A stretch of DNA of 64,000 nt. It comes from Ecdyonurus torrentis (Eukaryota; Arthropoda; Insecta; Ephemeroptera; Heptageniidae). Shown here one piece after another: positions 13,002 through 26,360 of the stretch. Under the pieces are notes generated by a model. It saw only the letters and a program-made list of their open reading frames with translations, made no database searches and was not told the DNA's origin. Location: the NCBI GenBank assembly GCA_949318235.1, contig OX439131.1, forward strand, positions 43,609,366 to 43,673,365, written 5' to 3'. The position numbers and the translations under genes were made by a program. Positions within the stretch are counted from its first letter, which is position 1, and each line of letters opens with the position of its first letter.

Positions 13002-14920
13002 CGAAAATGAAGAATTAACATTTGCAAAAATAAAATAATGAAATGCGCTTTTGCTATATTATACCCTTATAGATTATTATTTTTAGCGGTTTATTTTACG
13101 TGTTTTACACATTTTTATTTTTTTTTTTAGCTGTACGGTTAAAAAAAAATATTTTTCTCATTACTCTATAGTAAAATATTATGATATTATAATTGTTTAT
13201 ATATATATTTTCCATTAAGAAAGTTTATTTATATTAAGATGATAAACAACGACATCAAGTGTTATGTATTTCATCAGCACATAAGAAGTATAAAGATATG
13301 CATAGCATACCAAACTCTTCACTATATCTTTTGAAAATATACAGACAGACGCATTTATATACGAGAGAGAGAGAGAGAGAGATAATAAGCTATAAGTCTG
13401 ATGGCATGCTGCTTATGTTTACTTTTTTTTTTTTTTTTTTTTTCAGTTTGCATGCACACACGGTAGTATAAAACTGTAAGAAACATGTCGCGGTATTTGT
13501 CTATTTATGTGTGTGTGTGAGTCGCAAGCGACCGCGGGTTTCATACTTTCTTTGCATGTGTGTTGTAAAACCGCCCTGCCCTAGCAATATCTTTTCTTTT
13601 ATAACACGCCCGTGTATTATGGTAATAATAAACTTATCAAAGTTTGCAATCAACGTTTTTGAAAGAAAAAAAATGTTATTTTTTTATTCATATTCATAAG
13701 AGAGATTACAAAGAAAATCTTACAAAAAAAAATCGTTAACGATTTTCAATTTCAAAATTGAAGGTGATTAAGATGTAAATAAAAATATTTTCGTATTTTT
13801 TTTTTTTTTTTTATTACTTATTGTTCTATGATTTTTATATTATTTATATAACAAAAAAAGAAGTTATGAGAATTCCTGGTATGCGCTTATGGCATCTCTC
13901 TCTCTTATTTTATGTACCAACTATTTTTATATTATATTATATATTTTTACTTTTCATATGATAGATGGGAAAGAAATGATCACGATTAAGCTATATTGCT
14001 AGTCATTCTACATTTTATTATTATTATTTTTTTTAAATGAAAAATACTTTTTTCTCTTACTGAATGAAGTGTGGAGTCATCAACATGCGCTAAAAGATAT
14101 CAATATTGAAAATTTATTATTATTTCTCTTTCAATATATCGAATAAAAAAAAAACGTACAAGTAAAGTATAATATTTTAATATAATAAAAAAAAATCAAA
14201 GAGAATTTTTATATTACAGGTTTTTGCCGCACCCCTGCTTGGTGGGCAAAGAGCCAAAAGTGCAAAATACGTTTTATATAATATATATATTTTTTTAATG
14301 TAGGAGGTTTTAGGGGGGGAAAAAAGTAAAACATTAATATAAAGTGATATGAATCAATACATATATTACAAAATTATTTCCTCGATTTTAGTTTTTTATG
14401 TAAATTGATTCAATATAGTTTCGTAGAATTAAACGACCTTCATAAAAAAAATAAAACGTTTTTTTTTTTTTTTTGACTCACTATCGTCCCTCAGTGGTCC
14501 GCAAGCACTTGACATTGGACAATAGGTTTATTGTTAGGATGTGGGTCTTGGAAAAGCATGAACAATAAAGATAAACATCTAAGTTGTCGGTGTTTCTTGT
14601 TTAGTTTGCTGGTTATGCGCCCCTCGATGTGCATCTTTACCAAAATAACTGCAAAATGTCTGCACTTGAAACTTGAAGAACGGATGAGAGCAATTTATGT
14701 CTTTTCAAATATATAATCTCTTTACAACAAGGCTATGAACAATAACGTTTGGTATTTGGAAAAACTGCATTTCTATTATCATAAAATTTAATTATTTTCA
14801 AAACGGTTCTATAATAGAAAAAAGAGGAGCAAGTTGATTGTATATGAATGAATGGAGTCTAAAAGCATTTTTTTACAGCTAATAGCATGTTTTTGAAATT
14901 AGAAATTTTTGGAAATGTAT

Positions 14921-14993
<73 letters not shown>

Positions 14994-16350
14994 CTCTCTC
15001 ATTCTTAGAGAAGAATGTTTGTCAAAAAAGAAAAAAGGTTTTATTACAGTATTTTTTTCTTTTTTTTTTCTTTTTTTTATAAATGTTTACTTGTTTACCT
15101 GTATCTTTTGGTAGAAAGAACAATCATGAAACTGCTCTTCACCTTTTTTATTTTTTTTATCTTTCTCTTTCTTTTTGAAAGCTTATTACTGTCATCGTTT
15201 GTTCACATTCGAGAAAGAGAGAGAGGGATTCCTAGAAATCGAGGTCCCTCTGACAAGTCAAAATCTTAGCCTTGTATAAAGGTAAGTTAGAGTGCATTGT
15301 ATTATTATTATTATGGTGACATATGACCATTTATTTTACCTCTTTTTACATTTTTTTTTTTCTGCCAATAATAATTGGCAGCTAAACTTTATGTATGAAT
15401 AGAGGGGGGAAAAAAAATGTGACATACCATTGAAATATGTCTTTAAAAAAAGTTGAACATGGATTTGACAGAAAATATATTGCTATACATGTAATATCCT
15501 CCTACACATTCTTTTGACGTGCTTTTTAAAAAATACAAATGGGGTTATTTATTATTATATTATATATTTTTTTCCATACAGTAAAATATCTTTTAAAATC
15601 AATTTCAGTTATGTCAACACATGTTCAAGAGAGTGAGAGAGAGAATAAAATAAATATTCATATGAGAGAGAACTTGTTTCATTTTGTCGAAAAAAAAATT
15701 AAAATAAATATTATAATAAAATATTTCAGAAAAGAAGTTCAAAAAAATGAATGGATGAAAATAAAAAGCTGAAAATGCATTTTAATTTAAGACTTCTCTC
15801 TATCTCTGATTTCAACCTGAATTTTCTCAGGCAAAATATGTCAAGGCAGTTTAATTAGTTGCTATTTTTTATTTTGACTTCAATGATGATATTCATAAAA
15901 TAATTTAAAGTTTCACATATTTTTTCTCTTTAAAATGCAAGTAATTAATTTTATTCCACGACCACTTTCTCTCTCTCTCTCTCTCTCTCTCCTCAAAATA
16001 AATGAGAATTTAATTGATTATAATATTTATTGCTATATATATATATGATTATTACTGTAATGTTATTAGTACAAAATCTTATATCACTTTAGAAAGAAGA
16101 AGAAGAGATGAGAGATTATTTTTAATTCCGTGTGTATGGCGTATATATATACACATTTTGGCGGCAGCTAAGGTATCTATCTAGATATAATATAAAATGA
16201 ACGTTAGTTTTAGAGTGGTAACACCATTGTGTATACACGTATAAAAAAAAGTGAAGGAAAAGATAGAGAAAGAAGAGAGAGAAAAACCATCATTAAGAGC
16301 GAAACACGCCCGAGGGCCACAGAGGGGTTATTAGAGAGCTGTTAATTCCG
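11450..16350. other. AT-rich non-coding DNA
   Basis: No gene is supportable. The stretch holds GA-rich patches at 11520-11600 and 12105-12125, a 38-base A run near 12970, poly-T at 13422-13444 and 13797-13812, and short GA/CT tracts at 13360, 14921, 15965 and 16270. Short open frames here are basic or Phe-rich translations of homopolymers. Confidence 0.6.
14921..15000. repeat. Compound (CT)8-(CA)n-(TC)5 array
   Basis: A CT run passes into about 55 bp of CA dinucleotides (14936-14990) and back into a TC run. It is the only long CA/GT array in the window, where GA and TA arrays dominate. Confidence 0.97.
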
Positions 16351-16359
16351 GGCAAAACG

Positions 16360-16690
16360 TCCGCCCGCTTGCTTTATAAGAGCTCGGGACAAGAAACAAG
16401 ACTTTTTTTTATCTAACATTTTTTTTTTTTTTTTTTTTTTCTCATAGACACGATGTTGAGGCTTTTGTTCTCGCTGTTTTTTCTTGATGTTGTTGGTGTA
16501 TAGCCTTGGTTACGTTAGCACGACCCACCGTGGCACGGCATGGCCAGCACTGCCAGCAGGCCCGCGAAGAACACTGGGCGGAGTGGTCCAGACCAGCACA
16601 GACGAAGAGAAGAGAACGAGCGCGCATGCCACATACCTGCCGTGTACCTCCAAGGCTATACTCTTCCATGCTTTTGCCTCTTGATTATTA
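16360..16690. other. GC-raised island, possible exon or retrocopy
   Basis: G+C and CpG rise sharply here (for example GGCCCGCGAAGAACACTGGG). Conflicting frames exist on both strands: 66, 77 and 94 codons on plus, 75 and 89 codons on minus. None shows a recognisable domain. On the minus strand the island is followed at 16441-16417 by a run of about 24 A (T on plus), which would fit a polyadenylated retrocopy, but A runs of this length are common in the window. A GGCAG|GTATGT donor-like site lies on the minus strand near 16640. I cannot assign a product. Confidence 0.3.
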
Positions 16691-16912
16691 TGGGAAAACA
16701 AGAAATTGCTTCGAGAGAGAGAGAGAGAGAGAAGTTTAAGCAAATCGTTATATTGGTGGCAGGTTATAATACCTTCCACTTCTGGTCTGATGGGAGTGTT
16801 TTTTTTTTTTTTTTTTCCTACTGATTGGTTAACATATTAAAATATTTATTATATATAGACAAAAAAATATATACAAACTTTGATACATGATTGCTCATTC
16901 TCTAATTTTTTT

Positions 16913-16948
<36 letters not shown>

Positions 16949-17513
16949 AATACATGAATATAAACACTGTATAAACAAAAATTAATAATATTAATGTATT
17001 ACACACTAATACTTTGAAAACATCATTATTATATAACATTTTACATTACTTTTGCTGCTATTTTTCAAATATAAATATAATAATATACAAAACATACATA
17101 TAACAAACCTATTTACTATAAAAATGATGAGATTGTTTTGTGGCTTATACATATATATAATAAAATATGTAATATTATATTTTATTATTTATAATACTGA
17201 AAATGAGGGCTCTTCATGTAATACACGCGATATTTAATATCATAATAATGTTCCCTTGATGATTATGAATACATCACTTTTTTAAGTGGTAAAGCAAAAA
17301 AAAAAAAAAAAAAAAAAAGTTATTAATAGTGTCATTTAATAATGATCAGTATATGAGTTTGCGAGAGCGAGAGAAAAAATTGTATATTATGTATTATACA
17401 TAATAAAAACTAACTTTATATATTTTTTTACTTTATAGTTTTTGATGGGGGGTAAAATAGTAAGCAATGACGTGAAACGAAAGAAATGAGCTTTACACAG
17501 TATAATAATATAT

Positions 17514-17514
<1 letters not shown>

Positions 17515-17572
<58 letters not shown>
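17515..17572. repeat. (GA)n array
   Basis: About 58 bp of uninterrupted GA dinucleotides. Confidence 0.97.
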
Positions 17573-17574
<2 letters not shown>

Positions 17575-18509
17575 AGGCCAGAGCGATCAACGATAAAAAC
17601 TATACACAAAAAAAGCTTTTTGTTCTATGGTCTGATCTTGATATAAAAAAAAAAGAAGGAGGGGTTAAAAACTATAAACCAGCTTTGGCTGCCCTTATAA
17701 AACACGCGATCCCCATCACCGCACATGCTAACTGTTTAGTTTATAGCTATATAGCAACTAGGGGGATGACCAGTGGCTAAGTAAACCAGCTGCTATAAGG
17801 TCATACATACATATATAATTATATATAGGGGTTAAATGTAGTGGATAGGTAAAAAGTCTCACATTATACTAAACCGGAAGTCTTTGTCATATAAGAAAAA
17901 TAAAATGAGAGAGAGAGAGAGAAAAAAAAGGGGGGAATATTATAATAATAATAAACTTTTTTTTTTTATTCAATATGGGTGTTGACGCCCAGCTTATCCA
18001 TTGTAGTCAATGGGGCGAATACACATGAGTAGTTATGTGTTTTGTCTGCATGATGTGGCGGGAAGCCATGGAGACAATAGTGACGAAGTCCCATTCCATT
18101 CATGTATGACATGACCCCACCTTCTTCATAGAGAGAGAGAGGGTCAAATCAACTGAATTACCATCATAATTGTATGTATTGAGAATAAATTATATATGAA
18201 GTCAGAACAGAAACTATTTGCAATGCTTTTTTTTTTTTTAAACTGTGTATATTTATGGAACGCATGCAATGCGTTGAAAGCCAAAAAAAAAAAAAAAAGT
18301 AAATTTATAATTATCTACACAATTTTATAAACATTTCAAACTTTTGACATGTATATTTTTTGATTATTATATTTCATATCAACAAATTTTTATATGAAAT
18401 TATTATATATTACATACGACAAAATTATTACATATTTTCATAAAACTAATCAGTAAACAGAAAAAAAAACTTTTGGTTCTGTTTATCAATATATTATTAA
18501 ATAAATATA

Positions 18510-18514
<5 letters not shown>

Positions 18515-18570
<56 letters not shown>
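18515..18570. repeat. (TA)n array
   Basis: About 56 bp of TA dinucleotides in a very AT-rich flank. Confidence 0.97.
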
Positions 18571-18573
<3 letters not shown>

Positions 18574-19386
18574 TTTATATTATAATAATAGATAATAGTT
18601 AATAAAAAATTATACAAAAATAGATTTTCAAATATTTTTATTTTATTTTTTTCTCCCCAATCTAGATAAATGACAGTTGTGTCATTCCCCACGGAAATGG
18701 GATTATTATTTGACCGAGCAACGTGGAATACAATATTATAGTTCACGTTCACTTTCATATAACGATACTTATACACGCATATCCATCCCCTATACATATA
18801 TACTAAACTATAATATACTTTGCCATGAATATTCCATCAAACTATAACCACGTTTACAAAAAAAAAAAAAAAAAAAAAAAAAAATGGTACGAACGAAATG
18901 ATAACAAACGCGTGCGTGCTTACCTTTACCATGTCATATTAGATTGTATAAATATGCTTATCAACTAAAATAATAATAATAATAAAATTGATTTAAAAAA
19001 GCATACACACAGACAAAAAAAATATATATATCAAAATGATTTATTATTATGTATAGTATATTATATATAAAATATTTTAAAAATTTCAACATTTTTTTTT
19101 CTCCAATAAATAATTACTATAGTATTAAAAAAAAAATAATACGTTCCAAAAATATTTAAGTTGTAGAAATGTTATAAACAATTTTTTTTATAATATATAC
19201 GTACAAAAAAATTGGTTATAGATATTGTTATTACATAGCCTAAGGAAATCTGATATAACAACCCTTTTTTTATAATAATTCTTATCTTTTCACATGTTAA
19301 TTTTTAAATTTATTATTATATAGTACTGTATACTACTCAAAGCTATTATACAAAATATAAAATTTATAAATTCATGTTGTTGCCCC

Positions 19387-19389
<3 letters not shown>

Positions 19390-19457
<68 letters not shown>
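19390..19457. repeat. (CT)n array
   Basis: About 68 bp of uninterrupted CT dinucleotides, flanked by CCCCTACC and TCCCTC. Confidence 0.97.
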
Positions 19458-19462
<5 letters not shown>

Positions 19463-20780
19463 TTTCTGTCTTACTTTGTAGTATATAAAATATGTTTTAT
19501 ATAAAATGATAAAGATCTTATTATTATTATTAAAAATAATATACACTTTGTAAATGCTTAAAATTATACTTTATATAGCGCAGAGATTTGGTGATTAAGC
19601 CACCTCATGTGGTATACAATATAAAAACAAACAGAAAAAAATATATCTTATATACTTTCATTATTTACGCTAATAAACCCTTATATTTTGTGAATAGAAT
19701 TTTAAACATTGTGCGCTAATATTTCAAAGTGTCAAAATTTCTTAATAATGTTTCAAAGTTTGTTAAAAAAAAATGTATGCTATATGCCAAAGGAAACGAT
19801 ATATATTTTTTTCTTCGTTCTTCTACCATGTTTTAAAAGTTAATTATTTTAAGAATTAAAACGCAAATATATACGCAGTAAATTGATATAAAATTAAATT
19901 AAAATTTTAAATATAAAGTAAAAGCTTAATTGATTTTAATAATAATTTCTATATTCTTTGTAAAATAAAAGTTTTAAAAAAAATTGTAAAAATTAATATA
20001 ATAATGTCAACATATTTGATAAATTAATCAATATAATCGTATAATAATATATAAAATATATAATTGAATATCATAGCATGAGACATGTGTGTGTGTGCGT
20101 GTGTTAATCATAACTTTTGTGTGTGATGTAAACACGTGTAGAGGGAGGTTATAGTGTGGGAGTTGGGGAAGCGTGATTCACCCCCTAGTTTGGTGCGCAT
20201 CACTTCACACTGCCCTATTCACCGTGACTACTATGGGTGAATATGTATACCATCAGGCACGTAAGCATATATATATTTAGAGAGAGGGTGACTTAGCCAT
20301 ATAGAGTAGAGGGTAGGGGGAGATATAGGCAAACACGACAGCTGCTGATTTAACATAGATACCTTGATCTGATCTGATTCCAAAACCTGCTTAACCCCTC
20401 CCTCCCTTCATCATGTAAACATATGGGGAGGATTTTTTTTTTTGTCCTATCCTATATCCCCCTTTTTCTTTATTCAAGTTTACTTTTTATTCGATATAAT
20501 ATGTATTGATAAAATTTAAATTTAAGTAATTTTTTTGTATGTCATTATAAAACTTATTTATATTAGATTTTTTTATTATTATTATTGATATAAAGGATTT
20601 TGGTGTGAAGGGATATATAATTCCATTGATATGATGTATTTGTACTTTTATTACACTTTGAGGTATGTACAGTACGTTTAATGTAATAACTTATCACTAT
20701 ATGAATCAATTACTAGTTTATAGATTATTTTGAGGTTTTTAATCGATTTATGCATTTGCTTTTATGATAAAAAAGTATTA

Positions 20781-20947
20781 GCGCCTGCAAGAATCGTAGG
20801 TTGTTTACCCGCTTCACAATCTACTGTCAGTTTTCTAAATGTTTGACTTGTATTTGTAGTCGGAAGTGTTTCTTTATGAAGTAGCATGTTTTATAAAGGC
20901 AGAGTAGACTGTCGAGCAAAAAGCCTACCTTTGAAATTTACAGGCGC
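20781..20947. mobile_element. Short inverted-repeat element, possible MITE
   Basis: GCGCCTG at 20781-20787 is inverted as CAGGCGC at 20941-20947, and the complementarity continues imperfectly inward (GCGCCTGCAAGAATC against GCGCCTGTAAATTTC), giving a 167 bp unit. The word GCGCCTGCAAG recurs inside the inverted-repeat element at 32004-32235, so the two may be related. There is no coding capacity and no clear target-site duplication. Confidence 0.35.
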
Positions 20948-21239
20948 ACTCTATACAAAACGATTTTGTATCTCTATTATACGTCTCTAATTACGTGTAA
21001 AAGGCTTATATTGAAAATAAAGCATACCATAGGGCATAGTCCATAATTGATCTCTCTCTTCTCTTCTGTCGGATCTTTTGGATATAACGTGTTTTTTTTG
21101 TGTGTTTTTTTGTTTTACTTTTGTAATAAAAGTTGAACTTTATTTTAACAATATCTATCAAAATTGCAATATAAAATATTTTTAAGGATATGAAAAGTCA
21201 TTAAAGTATATTATGTAATAATGTGGAAGCTCTTACTTA

Positions 21240-21840
21240 ATGTTGCTGACACACAATTGTGTAGTGACGTAAGATTTACAGCATGCTCACTCGCTTTGCT
21301 TGCTATTTCACCCCTCTCTGGCTTGACTGCACGCAAGAGTGGCTCGCTATAGCTTGCTTAGGGTGCGGAAATCGTTTGCAAGACCAGGCAACCGTTCCTT
21401 GCTTCTATCACCCTCATTGCATGCATGCCTGGTGTATATTATAGCAGCAGTACTGACAGAGAAAGAGAGAGAGAGAGCACTATAAGGAGGGAAAAACGGC
21501 CCTCTTTGTTTGGCAACAAATGAGTTTGGCAAGAAGGGAAACAGCCCCTTTTGCTTCGCTTGGTAATATAGAAGAGGATAAGAGGGGAGGAGGGAGGGTG
21601 GTAAACCAATCTTCCAAGCTTTATAAGGGGATAAAATGGGGGATGAGAAGAAAAAGGAGAGGTAGAAAACCCACCAAGCGGTTTGTAGCTGATGACCCAA
21701 AAAGCTCTTTTTTTTCTCTCCTTCTGAAAATAAAAATAAAAGAATATATAGAAAAAAAGGGACGAAGGTCGTTTCTGTTCATTGGGGGGTTCATTCCCCT
21801 CTCTAAGGGTGATTACTAACAGAAAAACCAAAATTGCTGC
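21240..21840. other. Mixed-composition stretch with no clear gene
   Basis: G+C is somewhat higher than in the flanks, with repeated GCTTGC/GCAAGC words. A 250-codon minus-strand frame (21439-22191) and frames of 99 and 117 codons overlap here. All pass through poly-A or GA tracts, have Lys-, Phe- or Ser-rich composition and no domain, so they are not called. It could be an untranslated exon or promoter DNA. Confidence 0.3.
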
Positions 21841-22239
21841 ATATATATACAGTTGATTTCTTTTTATATATTTTATGTTCCTTTCTTTTTTTTTTTTTTT
21901 TTTTTTTTTCATGCCTTCTTCTCTAAAATAGAATTTTCTCGGTTGAAATGAGGGGATCACATATTGAAACCGGTCGTTTGAACTATGTATGCATAATACT
22001 GACATACAAGTAGGGGGGAAGATTTCACTAGATCGAGTGGTCTTTCGTCGGGCGTGAGAAGAGAATTGAGGCAGGTGGTAGGTATAGGAATGAATACTAC
22101 GGCCAGTAAGTATTATACAAGTGTGTGTGTGTGTGTATGTAACAGCTGCTTTAGTACACGCGGCTTTTCTTACAACCAGATCTTTACACACATTCCTCTA
22201 CAACTTTTTTTTTTCTACCCTATAGCATATAATAATATA

Positions 22240-22274
<35 letters not shown>

Positions 22275-22669
22275 TCTATATACTTTTTTAATATCTCTCC
22301 CCTCTTTTTCTTCAATAGTACCATTTTTAGCAAACAAAACTGGAAGCAATCGTGTAAAAAGAAAAGTAGTTTTTCTTTTGTCAAGTAAACAGCTCAAAGA
22401 TTTTTTTTTTCTTTCTTTCTGTCTCTTTTTTATCTTGTTTTTAAAGATTGCTATCAACTATTTGGTATATATCACTATATAACAACCCTCCTTCTTTTTT
22501 TTATATTATTATTATATAAATATACATAAAATGACGTTGATATATAATATATAATTCCTCCTCATCCCCTTCTTCATCTTTTCATGTTATCTTATATACT
22601 AAAGGCTTTTGGGTATATAGGATAATATTCTAAGAAGGAGAGATAGAGAGAAGGAAGTAAATGCAAAGA

Positions 22670-22779
<110 letters not shown>

Positions 22780-24789
22780 TGTATGAGTAGTTAGTTTTTA
22801 TTTGTGAATCTACTTGAGTGTGAATAGACGAAGATCAAACAGGATGTGGTACAGTGGAATGAGAGATATATAGGCAAGACTTTGGCACAAAACTTTGTAC
22901 TCATGGTTCTTATATACATATAAGAAGAAAGGCTGTGAATTGTTAATATGTAACAAGATTTCAAAATGTAATGTATGATCAGCTGCTAACTTAGCTTGAA
23001 AGATTAAATATATAGTAAACTGGAAAAAATACAGTAACTACTATTGTAACTAGCGTTACTAATTTTACATCACATATACTACTTGTATATATATAAAAGT
23101 TTTTATATCGTTTTCAGCATGTAAAATTTTATGATATTATTTTATTTTTTAAAAATTTTATTCACATAATAATAAAATTTTCATTAAAACCTTTCTATGG
23201 TAAAATTTAAACTATTTTACTATACTAAAAATATCTTAATCTCTCTTTTCTCTAAAACCTTGTTTTTTATGATAATATGTTATAAAACTTTTTTTTTTCT
23301 TTTTTTGGAAACTATAAAGACATGAGGGTTGACTATTCTACATTTATACGTAACCACGTGAAGCTATGATATGTATTGTTGTGGGTTGAAGAGAGAGAGA
23401 GAGAGAGTGGAGAGAGAGGGTGGTTTGAAAATGTGGTTGGGCAGGCTAGTTGACCACTAGTGCGGAATACCAACCACCACCACTATATATACCATATACA
23501 TACATATGGATAATATTGCCCAAGTATATTGTACTGTATAGCTGTATAACTAGGCTCGATTTGCGCTACACATATAGTGGCGGCGTGTGGTGTTACAGCG
23601 GGATGTAAAACCACGGCAGCTTTACCGCCGTCTAGTAAACATTATACAACACTACTACTTTCTGCGGGACTAACAACCAACACACACACACATATATACA
23701 TACAGCTTCTCTCTTCTCTCTCAAGTAAGAGAGCATGGCAACCAAGTAGTTACAAGACTTGTAACACGTTGACGGGAGGAGGTATTATTATAACTATACA
23801 TTCAGTTATATACATTTATATAGAGAAGTCTGTAAGTAAGTAACTTAAGTGTGAGAGAGAAAGAGAAAGAGTAAGGAATAAAGAGAATTTTTTAAATAGG
23901 CGTGGTCCAAATGTTGTTCCTTGTGGTACAACATGATAGTATTATTGCAGAAGTGAAGCTACGGGTATATATAACAAGTATACAGCACATATGTGATGTG
24001 TGTAGGTAGGCGGATGAACGAGAGAGTGAGCAAGCAAAGCAAGCAAAGGGAATGTAAGTATAAGTTTTGTGAAGTGTGAGAGGCAAGAGGAGATCACACG
24101 CAGACAGACAGACCAACTCTAATCTCTCTAGGGATCCCCAAGATGACGTCCTTCTATATAATATGACACACACAAAGAAAAGAAAAAGACATATCACCTA
24201 AATCTAAATCCCGCAATGCACTATTTTTATCCCTCTTTCTCAATTTTATATCTATTTTTGTCTACTCTCTTTCTATATAAAATCTTTACATATATAATAA
24301 TTTCTATAAAATGTATCTATAGTAGTAAACACTAGTCTTACTAATTCAATAGTATATGCATGCCTATCCTATATAACCTTCTTTATTCATGGGTCTTTCT
24401 CGCTCGCACATAATCTGATTTGGCTCTTATTTGCGAGATTGAATGCCAGGCATGAAGGGACTTACAGTTTGTATATATATATATGTATATGTAGTATATA
24501 CTTTACTTGAGCCAGCTTGCTTCACAATATATAAAGCTTGCTTTTGCTCCTCGTTGCAAGCAAGCACTGCAGTGAAGGGGGTGTCTGTGAAGAGGGTGAA
24601 AGCTTTACAACTACTATTGTACTCCGTCTGTACTCTTTACCTCCCCTCTGGTCGACAACAACAACTTTGCCTCGTCTTCTTCACGGGGGATTTATATAAA
24701 TATATAAAGAAAAAAAATAAGACGAAGAAGAAGAAGAAGTACCCAGCTAGGGCCTTGAAGCAAAGACTAGTAGGGTTTTATATATATAT

Positions 24790-24867
<78 letters not shown>
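24790..24867. repeat. (GA)n array
   Basis: About 78 bp of GA with a single AAG phase slip near 24808. It directly follows a short TA run. Confidence 0.97.
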
Positions 24868-24869
<2 letters not shown>

Positions 24870-25082
24870 CGAGCAGGTTTTACAAAGCCTCTATGGGGGG
24901 GCTCTTTCAATCCTCCTCAACCTACCTTAGCCCCGCTACTATAGCTTACACAAGTATTTTCTCTCTCTCTCTTCATTTTTTTTTTCTCTTCGTTTTGCCC
25001 TTAGGGACCCCAGTCACTGGGTCATTAGAAGAGAGAGAGAGAGATGGAAAGAGAGAGGGACCCCCATCTCATGTTAAAATAG

Positions 25083-25406
25083 ACTCCACGTGGAGTTTGA
25101 TATAAAGCTGTCATGTAATAGGTAGCGAATAGCGTGATGGTTATAAGCCATGTAACCACGCCTACCATCTTGGCTCCAGCTTTGCCGCAGGGAGATTCTT
25201 TGGCGTCGCCGTCTTAAAGAAGGCCTCCACGGCGGCGGCAACGGCGGGGCAGCATTATATAGAGGTGGAGGAGGAGGGTGGGGTGGGGGTGTTAGGGGGG
25301 TCTTTGAGCACAGTTCTGGGGGGCTCAAGATCCCGGCCAATCGATCCCACACTGGTATGGTAAAGTAGTAGACAGCAGCGCCGCCGCACGCTACAGCTGC
25401 TCGCAT
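25083..25406 (-). promoter_or_regulatory. GC-rich promoter- or first-exon-like block
   Basis: The strongest G+C and CpG rise right of 11 kb. On the minus strand it reads a TATATAA box at 25261-25255, a GCC-rich leader, then CCAAGATGG, a start codon in good Kozak context at 25168. That frame gives 47 residues beginning MVGVVTWLITITLFATYY, a hydrophobic segment resembling a signal anchor, but it ends inside a GA tract, so any real exon would be spliced before that. A competing minus-strand frame starts at 25406 (MRAAVACGGAAVYYF), is proline-rich in its middle (PPPHPPPPPLYNAAP) and runs 110 codons to 25074. Only one can be right, if either. The 14-base palindrome ACTCCACGTGGAGT at 25083-25096 also occurs at 11192. 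I do not recognise a family. Confidence 0.35.
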
Positions 25407-25543
25407 TTAATCAAAGTTTTCAGTAATCAAAAAAAGAAAGAGAGAAAAAGGGAGATAGAAATGGAAAAAAAAAGTCAGATAGAAAATATAGAAAAGAGAA
25501 CTTTTTTTAAAAGTAAAAAATATATATTGGATTTGAATCTCAA

Positions 25544-25600
<57 letters not shown>

Positions 25601-26160
25601 GTTCGAATCTCTTTTCCTCCACTTTTTTTTTCTTTCTTTCTCTTTTCACTCGACTACTCACTCTTGTGCTCTTGAAACTTTTGATCTATCTTTTTGCAAA
25701 GACATTAATGGGAATTCAAGGAAGCAAAAAGCAAAGATAGCTAGAGCAGGAAAGAAGAGTGAACGCTGAGTTGAGAATATGATCATATATATGCGCTCGC
25801 TGGTTCAATATTGATCATTGGCTTTGCCTTTATTCATTCCCTTTTTTTTATATATACATATATACAAAGAGATCTAACTTTTATTTAAAATTTAAAGTTT
25901 TTTTTTTTCTTTCTCTCCTTTTCTTTCATATATATTATTATTTCAATTTCAAATGTTAAATAATACAAAATTATTTTGTATATGTATGTTTATAGCAATA
26001 AACTATATACTCTTATCTTTATTTATAATTCTGCTCACAAATTTGCTACATACAGCAGACGCTTTTTAGTGTCACATGGTCACTTATTCTACTCTGACAC
26101 AATCAAACCTTGAAATTTAGAAATTCAATCCATGACATTTTACGTAGAAAATTTATAACT
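25407..26160. other. Non-coding, low-complexity DNA
   Basis: Contains the CT array below and A/G-rich or T-rich low-complexity flanks. A 102-codon plus and an 84-codon minus frame both read through the array and are not genes. The stretch ends at the assembly gap. Confidence 0.6.
25544..25598. repeat. (CT)n array
   Basis: About 55 bp of CT dinucleotides with one CC interruption at about 25560. Confidence 0.96.
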
Positions 26161-26360
26161 NNNNNNNNNNNNNNNNNNNNNNNNNNNNNNNNNNNNNNNN
26201 NNNNNNNNNNNNNNNNNNNNNNNNNNNNNNNNNNNNNNNNNNNNNNNNNNNNNNNNNNNNNNNNNNNNNNNNNNNNNNNNNNNNNNNNNNNNNNNNNNNN
26301 NNNNNNNNNNNNNNNNNNNNNNNNNNNNNNNNNNNNNNNNNNNNNNNNNNNNNNNNNNNN
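26161..26360. other. Assembly gap, 200 N
   Basis: Exactly 200 undetermined bases. The round number suggests a placeholder whose true length is unknown. The flanks are ordinary AT-rich sequence. Confidence 0.99.

Larger units (their letters stand above)
16700..20770. other. AT-rich non-coding DNA
   Basis: No gene seen. Contents are poly-T at 16799-16816, a CT tract at 16917-16945, A runs near 17297 and 18860, the GA, TA and CT arrays listed separately, and a small 7-base-stem hairpin ATTCACC/GGTGAAT at 20217-20242. Confidence 0.6.

Noticed and set aside
21439..22191. A 250-codon minus-strand open frame
   Set aside because: It reads through poly-A and GA tracts, is Lys/Ser/Phe low complexity, has no domain and overlaps frames on the other strand. 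It looks like chance openness in skewed sequence.
24443..25105. A 220-codon plus-strand open frame with Arg-Glu repeats
   Set aside because: The Arg-Glu core is the translated (GA)n array. The flanking residues have no recognisable domain.
25591..25612. GTTCGAATC, a tRNA B-box-like word
   Set aside because: No A box or acceptor stem around it; it lies at the edge of a CT array.
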